Assembly (NCBI RefSeq): GCF_003344535.1
Contig: NZ_QPKS01000001.1
Location: 1-64,000, forward strand
DNA length: 64,000 nt
Direction: 5' to 3'
From: Exiguobacterium flavidum
Lineage (GTDB): Bacteria; Bacillota; Bacilli; Exiguobacteriales; Exiguobacteriaceae
The notes beneath the pieces are model-generated. The model did no database searches, was not told the origin of the DNA, and worked only from the letters and a program-made list of their open reading frames with translations. Positions 33,544-41,571 of the stretch are shown here, piece after piece (within the stretch, counting starts at the first letter, position 1; each line of letters opens with the position of its first letter). The translations under genes were made by a program, and so were the position numbers.

Positions 33544-35925
33544 TCAGAGCAACATCAGCTCGAGCATCGCGTCGACGAGATCCTTCTCGATCGGCATCGC
33601 CTGAAGCTGGTGCATCAACGTCACTGGGTCCGGCTGCTTTTCGAGCATCCGGTAGAGGTCATCCTTCAAACCGAAGGAAATCTCTGCCTTGTCGAGGAAA
33701 TAGTAGAGCCGCTCGAGGCGATTCTCGTTCTTCGTCACATCGACACCTAGTTCAAGGACGATTTCCTCTTCATAAGAGATTCGACCGACCTCGACCTCGA
33801 GCGTCAGCGTCTCCTCATCATAGTGGGTGATCAACCGGTTGCCGTTCGCCGTCACGCTTCCATCGGTCACTCCCCGCAAGTACAGGGTGAGGTAGCGGGA
33901 TTCCGGCAAAAGGTCTTGATGCCCGGTCGGCGGGACGAGCGTCAAGCGCCGCTCCTCCCAGTCGAGCGCGAACGTCGTCAGCGCGTTCTCCCCTTCGCGG
34001 TGCGTTACATCGACGTTGTTGTCCTCGTAAAGTGTGAACGAATTATCCGCACCCGGGAAGACGACGAGTTCGAGATGATCCGGGGTCATCACGTCGTTCG
34101 AATGTTCGAGGTGACGCGCCATCGGGACGATCGCCCCGGCTTTCGCGAGGACCGCTTGCTCGGACAACCTGCGGAACATCCGGACATGCTTGTCGCCGTG
34201 GTACTTGTGGCCGCTGAAGAAATCGAACCACTCGCCTTCAGGCAGCCAGACCGTAGTCGCCGCGACGTGAAGCTTGTCGTTCATCTGTTCGACGATTGGC
34301 GAGACAACGAGCTCCGTTCCGAAGAAGTATTGATTCGGTACGTTATAGGCACGCTCATCGTCCGGATATTCGTAGTACATCGGCAGGACGAGCGGAAGAC
34401 CATCGAAGTGATTTCGCGCGTTCATCGTGTACAGATAAGGGACGAGGCGGTGTCTCAAGCGCAAGTACTCCTTCATGACGACCTCCGCCTCGAGCGAATA
34501 GCGCCACGGCTCCTTGCCGTTGAAGATGCTGAAAGTGCTGTGAAGTCGCATGATCGGACTGAAGACACCGTACTGAAGCCAACGGGTCGCAAGCTCATCG
34601 TCCTTGACGCCACGGTGATGCCCCCCGATATCATGACTCCACCAGCCGTATCCGATGTTCGAGGCCGTCGCCGTGAAGTATGGCTGGAACTTAAGTGATG
34701 CCCACGAGATGATCGTGTCCCCCGAGAAGCCGATCGGATAGCGATGGCTGCCCGGTCCGGCGTAGCGAGAGAAGATGAGCGGACGTTTCCCTTCACGCGC
34801 GATGTCGATCGCATGATAGTGATTCAGCATCCAGAGCGGATCGAGACCCTTGATTTTCGAGGTCGCACCCTGCTGCCAGTCGATCCACCAGAAATCGACC
34901 CCGTCCGCCTCGTGCGGATGATGAAGATGGACGAAGTAGTTCTCGATGAACTCCCGGTCGGAGAAATCGAATGGGATCCGGTCACCGGACTCGGGATCGA
35001 CTCCCATCGCTACTGCCATCGCCTCGTAGCTCTCTTCGAAAGCGCGGACGCCGTCAGCCGGGTGGAGGTTGAGCGTCACCATCCGGTTGTCCTTCTTCAG
35101 CCAGTCAAGAAAACCTTTTGGATCCGGGAACAGCTCACGGTTCCACGTGTACCCTGTCCACCCGCTTCCGTACTGTTCCGGAATGTTCGTCACGTGCCAA
35201 TCCATGTCGATGACGCTTACTGAGAAGGGCACGTCTTCCTCCTTGAAACGGGTCATCAATTCCTTGTATTCCTTCTCATTGTATGACCAGTAACGGCTCC
35301 ACCAGTTCCCGAGTACTTGACGCGGAAGCATCGGCGTCGGGCCAGTCAGATGGTAAAAGTCCTTGATCGCCTGCTTATAGTCATGACCATATCCAAAGTA
35401 GTAGACATCGCATTGCCCAGCCCGTCTCGGTTCAACGAAATGATCCTCGGTCATGATGAAGGAGGACGAGTCATCGATCGAGGCGTATCCTTGTTTCGAT
35501 ACGATTCCCTCTTCGAGCTCGATCGCTCCGTCAGCGTGGTCGAGCGTCCGTGCCGTCCCTTTGAGTGTCCGCTTCGGACCGCCGAACGTGTAGCGGCTGT
35601 AATAGGTACTGAAGTTCCCTTTGACGTCGACGTAGAGCGTGTTCTCTGCGAACGGCTCCTTCGAATAGTGAAGATGGACGTGTTCGGTGATGATTTGAAG
35701 CTCGTCCGCTTCATCGACGACGCGGAAATCGGGGACCGGAAAATCACGGTTCCAGACGGTTTGGGTCGGTCTGTCCTCGAACACGCCGTCTTCCGCATAC
35801 TCCATCCGGATCATGCGGCTCGTCAAAACAGTGAAACGATAACGGTCGCCTTGGACGATCGCTTCCGCCCTCGCCTCGGGTTTGATATCACGTACGAAAA
35901 AGTGTGATTCATTCAAAGTGCGCAT
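33544..35925 (-). CDS. GH31-family alpha-glucosidase-like glycosidase
   Basis: 793 residues. N-terminal beta-sandwich, TIM-barrel with the GH31 nucleophile Asp in DFWWIDWQQGA and the acid/base Asp in IGFSGDTIISW, HDIGGHHRG and MRLHS motifs, then C-terminal beta domains. The nucleophile context is WIDWQQ rather than the common WxDMNE, so substrate preference may differ from maltase types. No signal peptide, so intracellular. No clear ribosome site before ATG 35925. A perfect cre lies 45 bp upstream. Confidence 0.88.
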   Translation of the reverse strand: MRTLNESHFFVRDIKPEARAEAIVQGDRYRFTVLTSRMIRMEYAEDGVFEDRPTQTVWNRDFPVPDFRVVDEADELQIITEHVHLHYSKEPFAENTLYVDVKGNFSTYYSRYTFGGPKRTLKGTARTLDHADGAIELEEGIVSKQGYASIDDSSSFIMTEDHFVEPRRAGQCDVYYFGYGHDYKQAIKDFYHLTGPTPMLPRQVLGNWWSRYWSYNEKEYKELMTRFKEEDVPFSVSVIDMDWHVTNIPEQYGSGWTGYTWNRELFPDPKGFLDWLKKDNRMVTLNLHPADGVRAFEESYEAMAVAMGVDPESGDRIPFDFSDREFIENYFVHLHHPHEADGVDFWWIDWQQGATSKIKGLDPLWMLNHYHAIDIAREGKRPLIFSRYAGPGSHRYPIGFSGDTIISWASLKFQPYFTATASNIGYGWWSHDIGGHHRGVKDDELATRWLQYGVFSPIMRLHSTFSIFNGKEPWRYSLEAEVVMKEYLRLRHRLVPYLYTMNARNHFDGLPLVLPMYYEYPDDERAYNVPNQYFFGTELVVSPIVEQMNDKLHVAATTVWLPEGEWFDFFSGHKYHGDKHVRMFRRLSEQAVLAKAGAIVPMARHLEHSNDVMTPDHLELVVFPGADNSFTLYEDNNVDVTHREGENALTTFALDWEERRLTLVPPTGHQDLLPESRYLTLYLRGVTDGSVTANGNRLITHYDEETLTLEVEVGRISYEEEIVLELGVDVTKNENRLERLYYFLDKAEISFGLKDDLYRMLEKQPDPVTLMHQLQAMPIEKDLVDAMLELMLL

Positions 35926-35969
35926 CGGAAAAGGGCAATAGCCCCGTCACATCCTTCCTGACAATTGAG

Positions 35970-35983
35970 TGCAAACGTTTACA
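35970..35983. promoter_or_regulatory. cre (CcpA operator) of the GH31 gene
   Basis: TGCAAACGTTTACA, an almost perfect palindrome matching the cre consensus, upstream of the glycosidase gene; implies glucose repression. Confidence 0.75.
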
Positions 35984-36130
35984 CGAACAGTGTATCGAAC
36001 TTTAAGACACTAGTACAAGGCTAAACGGTTCCAATCGACCGATTCAATCAGACCGGAGCGACAAGTCCGCCTGATTTCCCATGATTTCCCCGTGACCAGC
36101 CAAACGAAACGGCTGTTGCCTGATAAAAAC

Positions 36131-36161
36131 AAAAAGCAGCCCCATCAGACATGGGACCGCT
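36131..36161 (-). terminator. terminator of cardiolipin synthase gene
   Basis: AGCGGTCCCAT/ATGGGGCTGCT stem followed by T-rich sequence on the minus strand. Confidence 0.75.
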
Positions 36162-36166
36162 CGGTA

Positions 36167-37690
36167 TCAAAGCAATGGTGAAATCAGACGTGACAGCGAC
36201 TCGAAAATCCGGAAGCGGAAGGAACGTTTGACGTAGTCTTGCGACGAAAGCTGGATCGACACCTCGAAATCATCGATGAAATCACGCTCAAGTTCCTTTG
36301 CGCTCTCCGTATCATAGAGGAAAGCCATCAGTTCATAGTTGAGGACAAAGCTCCGTATATCCATGTTCGCAGTTCCGACGACACCGATCTTCCCGTCGAC
36401 GAGCACGATCTTCGCATGCATGAAGTGACGATTATACGTATAGATCTTCACGCCGTCCTTCAGAAGCGGCCCGAAATAGGATCTCGTCGCATAATAGGAA
36501 GTGAAGCTGTCTCCCTTGCCGGGCGTCAGGATGCGGACATCGAGCCCGGCCCGTGCAGCGAGTCGCAGCAGCGTCAACGTCTCGTTATCAGGGACGAGGT
36601 ACGGAGTCGCGATCCAAATCGAGCGTTGCGCCGTGATGATCGCCGCGATCAAGGCGTTCCGAATCGCGGGATCCTTCGAAGTCGGGCCGCTCGTGACGAT
36701 TTGGACGGCTCCATCGGTCTCGACGTCATGCGCCGGGAAGTAGAGAGGCAAGTTCGTCTCATTCGCGAACGTCTCCCACGTGTCATCCTTTTCGATTTGC
36801 CCGTAGAGCCAGTCATCGATGAACGTCGCTTGAAGTTCCTTGACGGCGCGGCCCTCGAGACGCAGATGGGTGTCACGCCAAAAACCGAACTTCGGATCCT
36901 TCCCGTCATATTCATTTCCGACGTTCAGCCCGCCAGTGAATCCGACCTTTCCATCGACGACGACGATCTTACGGTGGTTGCGGAAATTCGCGGTGAAGAT
37001 GAAGAGCGGGCTTGAAATCGGATCGAAGGCGACGACCTTCCCGCCCGCCTCCTTGAGAGGACGAAGGAACGATTCGTTGAGACCGTAACTTCCGAGCCCG
37101 TCATACATGAAGCGCACTTCGACGCCTGACTTCGCCCGCTCGATCAGTGCGTCACGAATCGCAGTCGAGAGCTCGTCCGTCCGGTAGATGTAGTACTGGA
37201 TATGGACGTGGTTCTCAGCAGACCGGATCGCCTCCAAGATGGCAGGGAACGTCTCGCCCCCGTTCGTCAACACCTGGCTCGACGTATGCACATCGACTCC
37301 ACCGCCGCCGAAGTTACGTATCGTGTTCGCGAGCTTCAAATGGTCCGGCGAGAGGTCCGTGACTGCGAGGCTCCTGATCGGCCGGACTGCCTGTCGGAAT
37401 AATTGTCTTTCTTCATGGGACCTTCTGCTACGGCGGCGACGGCGGGGATTACGGCCGAACATGGCCCAGATGACGACACCGATGATCGGCAGGAAGACGA
37501 GGACGAGAAACCAGGCGATCGTCGATTCGGCCGTCCTGTTCTCGATGAAGATGATCATGATGACGACGAGCGGGACGACGATCCCCGAGACCGTCAACAC
37601 GTACCAGAGATATCCGAAATAGTGAAGTGCCCAGATGATGGACCCTGTGATCAGTAGGACGAGGGCAAATTGCAAAATCCTGTTCCGCAA
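36167..37690 (-). CDS. cls: cardiolipin synthase (phospholipase D type)
   Basis: 507 residues, standard length. Two N-terminal membrane helices are followed by two HKD motifs: HRKIVVVDGKVGFTGG and HAKIVLVDGKIGVVGTANMD. It condenses two phosphatidylglycerol molecules into cardiolipin at the membrane. TTG 37690 is the start, with AGGAGG 7 nt upstream. Single gene with its own terminator. Confidence 0.93.
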   Translation of the reverse strand: MRNRILQFALVLLITGSIIWALHYFGYLWYVLTVSGIVVPLVVIMIIFIENRTAESTIAWFLVLVFLPIIGVVIWAMFGRNPRRRRRSRRSHEERQLFRQAVRPIRSLAVTDLSPDHLKLANTIRNFGGGGVDVHTSSQVLTNGGETFPAILEAIRSAENHVHIQYYIYRTDELSTAIRDALIERAKSGVEVRFMYDGLGSYGLNESFLRPLKEAGGKVVAFDPISSPLFIFTANFRNHRKIVVVDGKVGFTGGLNVGNEYDGKDPKFGFWRDTHLRLEGRAVKELQATFIDDWLYGQIEKDDTWETFANETNLPLYFPAHDVETDGAVQIVTSGPTSKDPAIRNALIAAIITAQRSIWIATPYLVPDNETLTLLRLAARAGLDVRILTPGKGDSFTSYYATRSYFGPLLKDGVKIYTYNRHFMHAKIVLVDGKIGVVGTANMDIRSFVLNYELMAFLYDTESAKELERDFIDDFEVSIQLSSQDYVKRSFRFRIFESLSRLISPLL

Positions 37691-37772
37691 ATGAAAGCCT
37701 CCTTAACAGTACAATTGATGAACGATTCCCGTTCTCCTAAAAAAATATACCAAAAAAGGAACTCAAAAGCCT

Positions 37773-38669
37773 TCATTCATCAGATGTTGACTCATCTTTT
37801 GAAAAAAACAACTTCCTTTCAATCGCGTAGCTGACGGACCTTGCCCCCTCATCCGAAAAGCCGGCAATCGTGTAGTGGTTCAATCCTTCCATGACCTCGA
37901 ATTGTCCGTTTGGCATGCTTTTCGCGAACGATCGGTGTGCTTCCTGGATATGTTCCCCGAGCCTCGCCTTGATCCAGTGTTCAGGAAGCCCGCCAGCCCA
38001 TTCGCCGGCAGACAGGACGAGGACCGGCGTCTTGACGGAAGACGTCTTGCTGTCGATAAGCGCATTGTTCTCCTCGACCGTACGCCATTCATCGAGCGTC
38101 CCCCTCCAGTGAGAGGGCCGCGACAACGCGTGCCAGAACGGGATTCGCTCTTCGAGCGGCAGTTCGGAGAACAGTCTCGCCCCGATTTGATCCGGGACGA
38201 TCCAGGCGATCGGCCTGACGTGCGTCAACAGGTACAGAAAACCATTCCAAATCTCCTGCATCCGCTCATACCAGTCCGGCAGATGTGCGTCGACGTCCGG
38301 ATGGGAAGGGTCGAGCAGGACCGTCAGCTTCGTCTCGTCCTCGTATCGAAGCGACATCTCCAGGGCGATATATGCACCGAGCGAGTGACCGACGAAGACG
38401 AAGGGTCCAGACATTTCGAGAAAAGACAACAAACGCTGAAGCTCATCCGCCTGATTCACAAACAGCCGTTTCGTTCTGCCCCTGCTTGAGCGTCCATAGC
38501 CGAGGCGTGTATATTCGAACACCCTCCCGATTTTCGCCAGGCGTCTGCTCAGCCACCCCCATTGATGGTGGCAGGACATCATCCCGTGATCGAGCACGAA
38601 TGTGACATCTCCTTCTCCGCTCATGCGCACATGAAATCTTCCGTCGGTCGTCTCTACGACTTTTTCCAC
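37773..38669 (-). CDS. alpha/beta-fold hydrolase
   Basis: 298 residues. The nucleophile elbow is FVGHSLGAYIALEM, with the oxyanion region LDHGMMSCHHQW, Asp in LLDPSHPD and a C-terminal His in GLNHYTI. It is an esterase or lipase-like enzyme of unknown substrate. TTG 38669 follows GAGGGGGATGAA. It is 12 bp downstream of the DinB-like gene and likely in the same operon. Confidence 0.85.
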   Translation of the reverse strand: MEKVVETTDGRFHVRMSGEGDVTFVLDHGMMSCHHQWGWLSRRLAKIGRVFEYTRLGYGRSSRGRTKRLFVNQADELQRLLSFLEMSGPFVFVGHSLGAYIALEMSLRYEDETKLTVLLDPSHPDVDAHLPDWYERMQEIWNGFLYLLTHVRPIAWIVPDQIGARLFSELPLEERIPFWHALSRPSHWRGTLDEWRTVEENNALIDSKTSSVKTPVLVLSAGEWAGGLPEHWIKARLGEHIQEAHRSFAKSMPNGQFEVMEGLNHYTIAGFSDEGARSVSYAIERKLFFSKDESTSDE

Positions 38670-38681
38670 AATTCATCCCCC

Positions 38682-39125
38682 TCATTCGAACAATTGAAAA
38701 TCGATCACGTGACCGAGCAAAACGAGCTGGTCGAAGAATTGCGCACGGTGATGATAGAAATGACCTACCATCTCGATGCACCAACCGGCGTCCGTATCAT
38801 GAACACCCCAATACGTCTGTCTCGTCTCAAATCCATTTCGCAGCGCTTCCTCGAATAGGACTGCCGAGGCTGACATGCGGTCCGACAGATCGGCAATCGG
38901 CACGTCCTGGTCATAAAATCGTCTCATTTCCTCGGCCGTCGCACCTTTTGCGATCATCAGATCAGCCTCGAACAGCAGTGCGAGATGTTTTGCGATTTCG
39001 TAAGGCGTACGTTTTCCGTCGATCACCTTTTTATGCCAATCCTCTTCATTTGGTATTTGAAATAAAATATGTGTCGTTTCGACTCCCTGACGGACATGTC
39101 GTGTTACTGCTTTCTTGAAATCCAT
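38682..39125 (-). CDS. DinB-like four-helix protein
   Basis: 147 residues. The pattern HKKVIDGKRTPYEIAKHLALLFEADL followed by GHFYHHRAQFFDQLVLLG is that of DinB/YfiT-type metal-binding bundles, with conserved His residues. Likely a thiol-dependent transferase-like protein; no specific substrate. First gene of a pair with the hydrolase. Confidence 0.82.
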   Translation of the reverse strand: MDFKKAVTRHVRQGVETTHILFQIPNEEDWHKKVIDGKRTPYEIAKHLALLFEADLMIAKGATAEEMRRFYDQDVPIADLSDRMSASAVLFEEALRNGFETRQTYWGVHDTDAGWCIEMVGHFYHHRAQFFDQLVLLGHVIDFQLFE

Positions 39126-39161
39126 TCGCCCCGCCCCTTTTACTCCATTCTAAACTAAAAC

Positions 39162-39187
39162 AAGGAGCAGCGTCGCCGCTGCTCCTT
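39162..39187. terminator. hairpin between convergent/tandem genes
   Basis: 11-bp perfect stem AAGGAGCAGCG/CGCTGCTCCTT, just after the broken secreted-repeat gene on the minus strand. Confidence 0.65.
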
Positions 39188-39194
39188 CAAATCC

Positions 39195-39641
39195 TTATTT
39201 GACTGAAAGGAAATGTTCGTTTCCAGTGTGCACATGTTCTTTCGAATAGGACTTGATGACGTATGTTCCGTCAACGAGCATTTTTCTCAATTGCAGCGAG
39301 TAGTTGCCTTTCGCGTCCGCTTGATCAGTCGCGAGATGGACATATCCTGAAGCCGTCTTCACATAGAGACGGACGAATCCGCGCTTTGCCGTCTTCCCGC
39401 TGATCCGCTTCTTCCCGCTCTATTTCTTGAGCGGATGATTCGCCTTGAGGACGAACGTATCCGATTTGCTGACTTTCCCGGTGACATCGCTCGATTTCAC
39501 CGTATAGTTACCGAATGAAAGTCCTTTCGCGAACTCGAATCGGAAACCGTTCTTCGCCGCGAACGTACAAACTTCGAGAACCGGTGTGACCATCGGTGCG
39601 ATCAGCGTGGTCGCAATGACAAGCTTCGTCCATTTCTTCAT
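39195..39641 (-). pseudogene. secreted Ig-like-repeat protein broken by an in-frame amber codon
   Basis: A signal peptide (MKKWTKLVIATTLIAPMVTPV) leads to half of a repeat (FEFAKGLSFGNYTVKSSD), then TAG at 39420-39422. The same frame then continues for 74 codons to TAA at 39195, encoding a complete similar repeat (ISGKTAKRGFVRLYVKTASG...GTYVIKSYSKEH). The first repeat lacks its N-terminal half, so an internal deletion is also likely. Either a decaying surface-protein gene or, less likely, read-through. Confidence 0.7.
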
Positions 39642-39673
39642 ATAAAACCCCATTTTTTTGATTTATAACATAA

Positions 39674-39679
39674 TTTAAC
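39674..39679 (+). other. candidate target/TAM motif, copy 2
   Basis: ATTTAA at the same spacing from CGAGAATTC as in copy 1. Confidence 0.4.
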
Positions 39680-39755
39680 ATAATTATTCGAGAATTCACC
39701 TACCACTAAACGCTCAATGCGAAGCCCAGTGCAAGTGGGAGATGAATCGCCCGTC

Positions 39756-39784
39756 TTGAAAACAGAACAAATGTTCTATATAAT
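39756..39784 (+). promoter_or_regulatory. element promoter with LexA-type SOS box, copy 2
   Basis: TTGAAA (39756-39761), 17-bp spacer, TATAAT (39779-39784): a near-consensus promoter. GAACAAATGTTC (39765-39776) fills the spacer and fits the LexA core GAAC-RNRY-GTTY, so binding would block RNA polymerase. Confidence 0.65.
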
Positions 39785-39892
39785 CAGTGTAATTAATAAA
39801 AGACTGGTAAATGAGTGTAATTAAATGCACCCAAACATTCCGTCTTCCTTCTGAATGACCACCTTGTTCTGGCGGTCAAATATAAAGGCTAG

Positions 39893-40212
39893 GTGAGAGA
39901 CGGCGCTATCTCAGCGTTCGCGAGACCTGCGTTCGAACGAAACGGTGAATCCTATCACATCATAGTCACCGAGTGGAATCATGGGGGAGACCCCATCCAT
40001 GTGTCGTTCAAAGCGCTTCCGGACACAAGGATGTCGAAATTCTTGAACGCCTACAAGAGCGCGAGCGGCCGATTGATAAACGAGCCGTTCCACACGTCAA
40101 AAAACAACTCTGGAAAGAAATGTTCTGGTCTTTCAGCTATTCCCTCATCACGATAGGTGGCGTGACGGTCGACGCCATCAAACGACACATTGAGAAGCAA
40201 GGAGAGGAGTGA
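39893..40212 (+). pseudogene. decayed tnpA (Y1/HUH transposase), copy 2
   Basis: Two frames joined near 40075-40082 encode YHIIVTEWNHGGDPIHVSFK...FLNAYKSASGRLI, then DKRAVPHVKKQLWKEMFW...SYSLITIGGVTVDAIKRHIEKQ, which is colinear with IS200/IS605 TnpA. The N-terminal 30-40 residues are absent. The HUH motif reads DPIH (first His to Pro), and the catalytic-Tyr position in the last helix reads RHIEKQ (His for Tyr). It is therefore inactive by three independent lesions. Confidence 0.75.
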
Positions 40213-40217
40213 TCATC

Positions 40218-41309
40218 TTGCTGAAGGCGTACAAGTTTCGACTCTACCCGACTAAAGCGCAACGAGAGTCTTTCCTGAAGACATTCGGCTGTGTGCGTTT
40301 CGTCTACAACAAGATGCTCGAGGAGCGGATCCGTCTGTACGAAGAATCGAAGCTGAACCCTGTCGTAAAACAGAGGCTCCCGACCCCTGCGAAGTACAAG
40401 CTGGAATTCCCTTTCCTGAAGGATGTCGACAGCCTCGCCCTCGCGAACGCCCAGATGGACTTGAACAAGGCGTACGCCAACTTCTTCCGCGACAAGTCGG
40501 TCGGCTTCCCGAAGTTCAAATCGAAGCACAGGGACCGTCCTTCCTACACCACGAACAACCAGAACGGCAGCGTCCGCATCGAAGGCAGGAAGGTGCGGCT
40601 TCCCAAAATCGGTTTTATCCGCTTCAGACAGCACCGTTCTTTCGAAGGCGTCATCAAGTCCGTGACCGTGTCGATGACCAAGACGGGCAAGTTCTTCATC
40701 TCGATCCTTGTCAATCAGTCTGAAGAGAAATGGATCCCCGCAAAAAGCAAGGTCGGGATCGACCTCGGCCTCGAGCACTTCGCCATCATGACGAACGACG
40801 AGATGGTCTCGGAGAAGATCCCGAACCCTCGCTTCCTGCGTAAATCAGAGGAGAAAATCAAAAAAGCTCAGAGAGCATTGTCTCGCAAGAAAATTGGCAG
40901 CAAGAACCGTGAAAAGGCACGAATCATCCTCGCCAAGAGGCATGAGAAGATCAAGAACCAGCGCACCGACTTCCTCCATCGGACGTCGCGACGGATCGTT
41001 GACGAGAACCAAGTCATCGTCGTCGAGACGCTGAAATCGAAGAACATGATGAAGAACCGCCGTTTGGCGAAGTCCGTCGGCGACGTGAGCTGGTACGAGT
41101 TCGTCCGCCAACTGGAATACAAGGCTAGATTCTATGGCCGGACGTTCATCAAGGCCGACCAATGGTTCGCATCGACGCAGACATGTTCTTCTTGCGGTCA
41201 AAAAGGCGAGAAGAAGAAGCTGAACGTCCGGGAATGGACGTGTGCCTGCGGCGCGCATCATGACCGTGACGTCAACGCCAGCATCAACCTGTTGAAGCTG
41301 GCGTACTGA
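40218..41309 (+). CDS. tnpB: TnpB RNA-guided nuclease, copy 2
   Basis: About 363 residues, very similar to copy 1 throughout. RuvC residues are intact (Asp in KVGIDLGLEHFAIM, Glu in VIVVETLKSKNMM, Asp in HHDRDVNASINLL), as is the zinc ribbon (CSSCGQKG...CACGAHH). TTG 40218 has GAGGAG 8 nt upstream. The intact nuclease beside a dead transposase suggests selection on TnpB itself or recent loss of mobility in trans. Confidence 0.92.
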   Translation: MLKAYKFRLYPTKAQRESFLKTFGCVRFVYNKMLEERIRLYEESKLNPVVKQRLPTPAKYKLEFPFLKDVDSLALANAQMDLNKAYANFFRDKSVGFPKFKSKHRDRPSYTTNNQNGSVRIEGRKVRLPKIGFIRFRQHRSFEGVIKSVTVSMTKTGKFFISILVNQSEEKWIPAKSKVGIDLGLEHFAIMTNDEMVSEKIPNPRFLRKSEEKIKKAQRALSRKKIGSKNREKARIILAKRHEKIKNQRTDFLHRTSRRIVDENQVIVVETLKSKNMMKNRRLAKSVGDVSWYEFVRQLEYKARFYGRTFIKADQWFASTQTCSSCGQKGEKKKLNVREWTCACGAHHDRDVNASINLLKLAY

Positions 41310-41427
41310 CGATTCTTCAGGGTGGGGACCACCCGGCGAGCTTGGTCAACAATCGTGGCTAGCAGAAGCACGATCTTCCCAAGAAGCTCCCGCTTCAAGT
41401 TGCGAAGCAAATAAGCGGTGAGTAGTC
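41310..41427 (+). ncRNA. candidate omega RNA / right end, copy 2
   Basis: Conserved with copy 1. The 3' hairpin has outer stem CCGCTT (41390-41395) with AAGCGG (41413-41418), compared with CCACTT/AAGTGG in copy 1: a compensatory A-T to G-C change. The guide would follow GTGAGTAGT. Confidence 0.6.
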
Positions 41428-41525
41428 CACCATGGTTAGGAAGTTGCTTGAAGTCTCTCCCAAGAAGTCCGACATCTGTCTTTAATCGAACTGAATCCCT
41501 CTGTCCCAAAATGGAATGAAAAATG

Positions 41526-41555
41526 AAAAACGCCCGGGAATCTTCTCCCGGGCGT
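41526..41555 (-). terminator. terminator of adhE
   Basis: ACGCCCGGGA/TCCCGGGCGT 10-bp perfect stem followed by T-rich sequence on the minus strand. The stretch 41431-41525 holds no gene. Confidence 0.85.
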
Positions 41556-41571
41556 CACTTCGTTACGTTAG

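Larger units (their letters stand above)
39680..41427 (+). mobile_element. IS200/IS605-type TnpB element, copy 2
   Basis: Plus-strand relative of copy 1, with a left-end hairpin region (39697-39741), the same promoter/SOS-box block, a longer but broken tnpA, intact tnpB, and a right end matching copy 1 through GTGAGTAGT. Limits are inferred from that comparison. Confidence 0.78.

Noticed and set aside
41431-41490. Possible second right-end remnant downstream of TnpB copy 2 (cccaagaagtcc resembling the element's cccaagaagctcc)
   Set aside because: The match is about 12 bases only and no hairpin follows; not enough to call.
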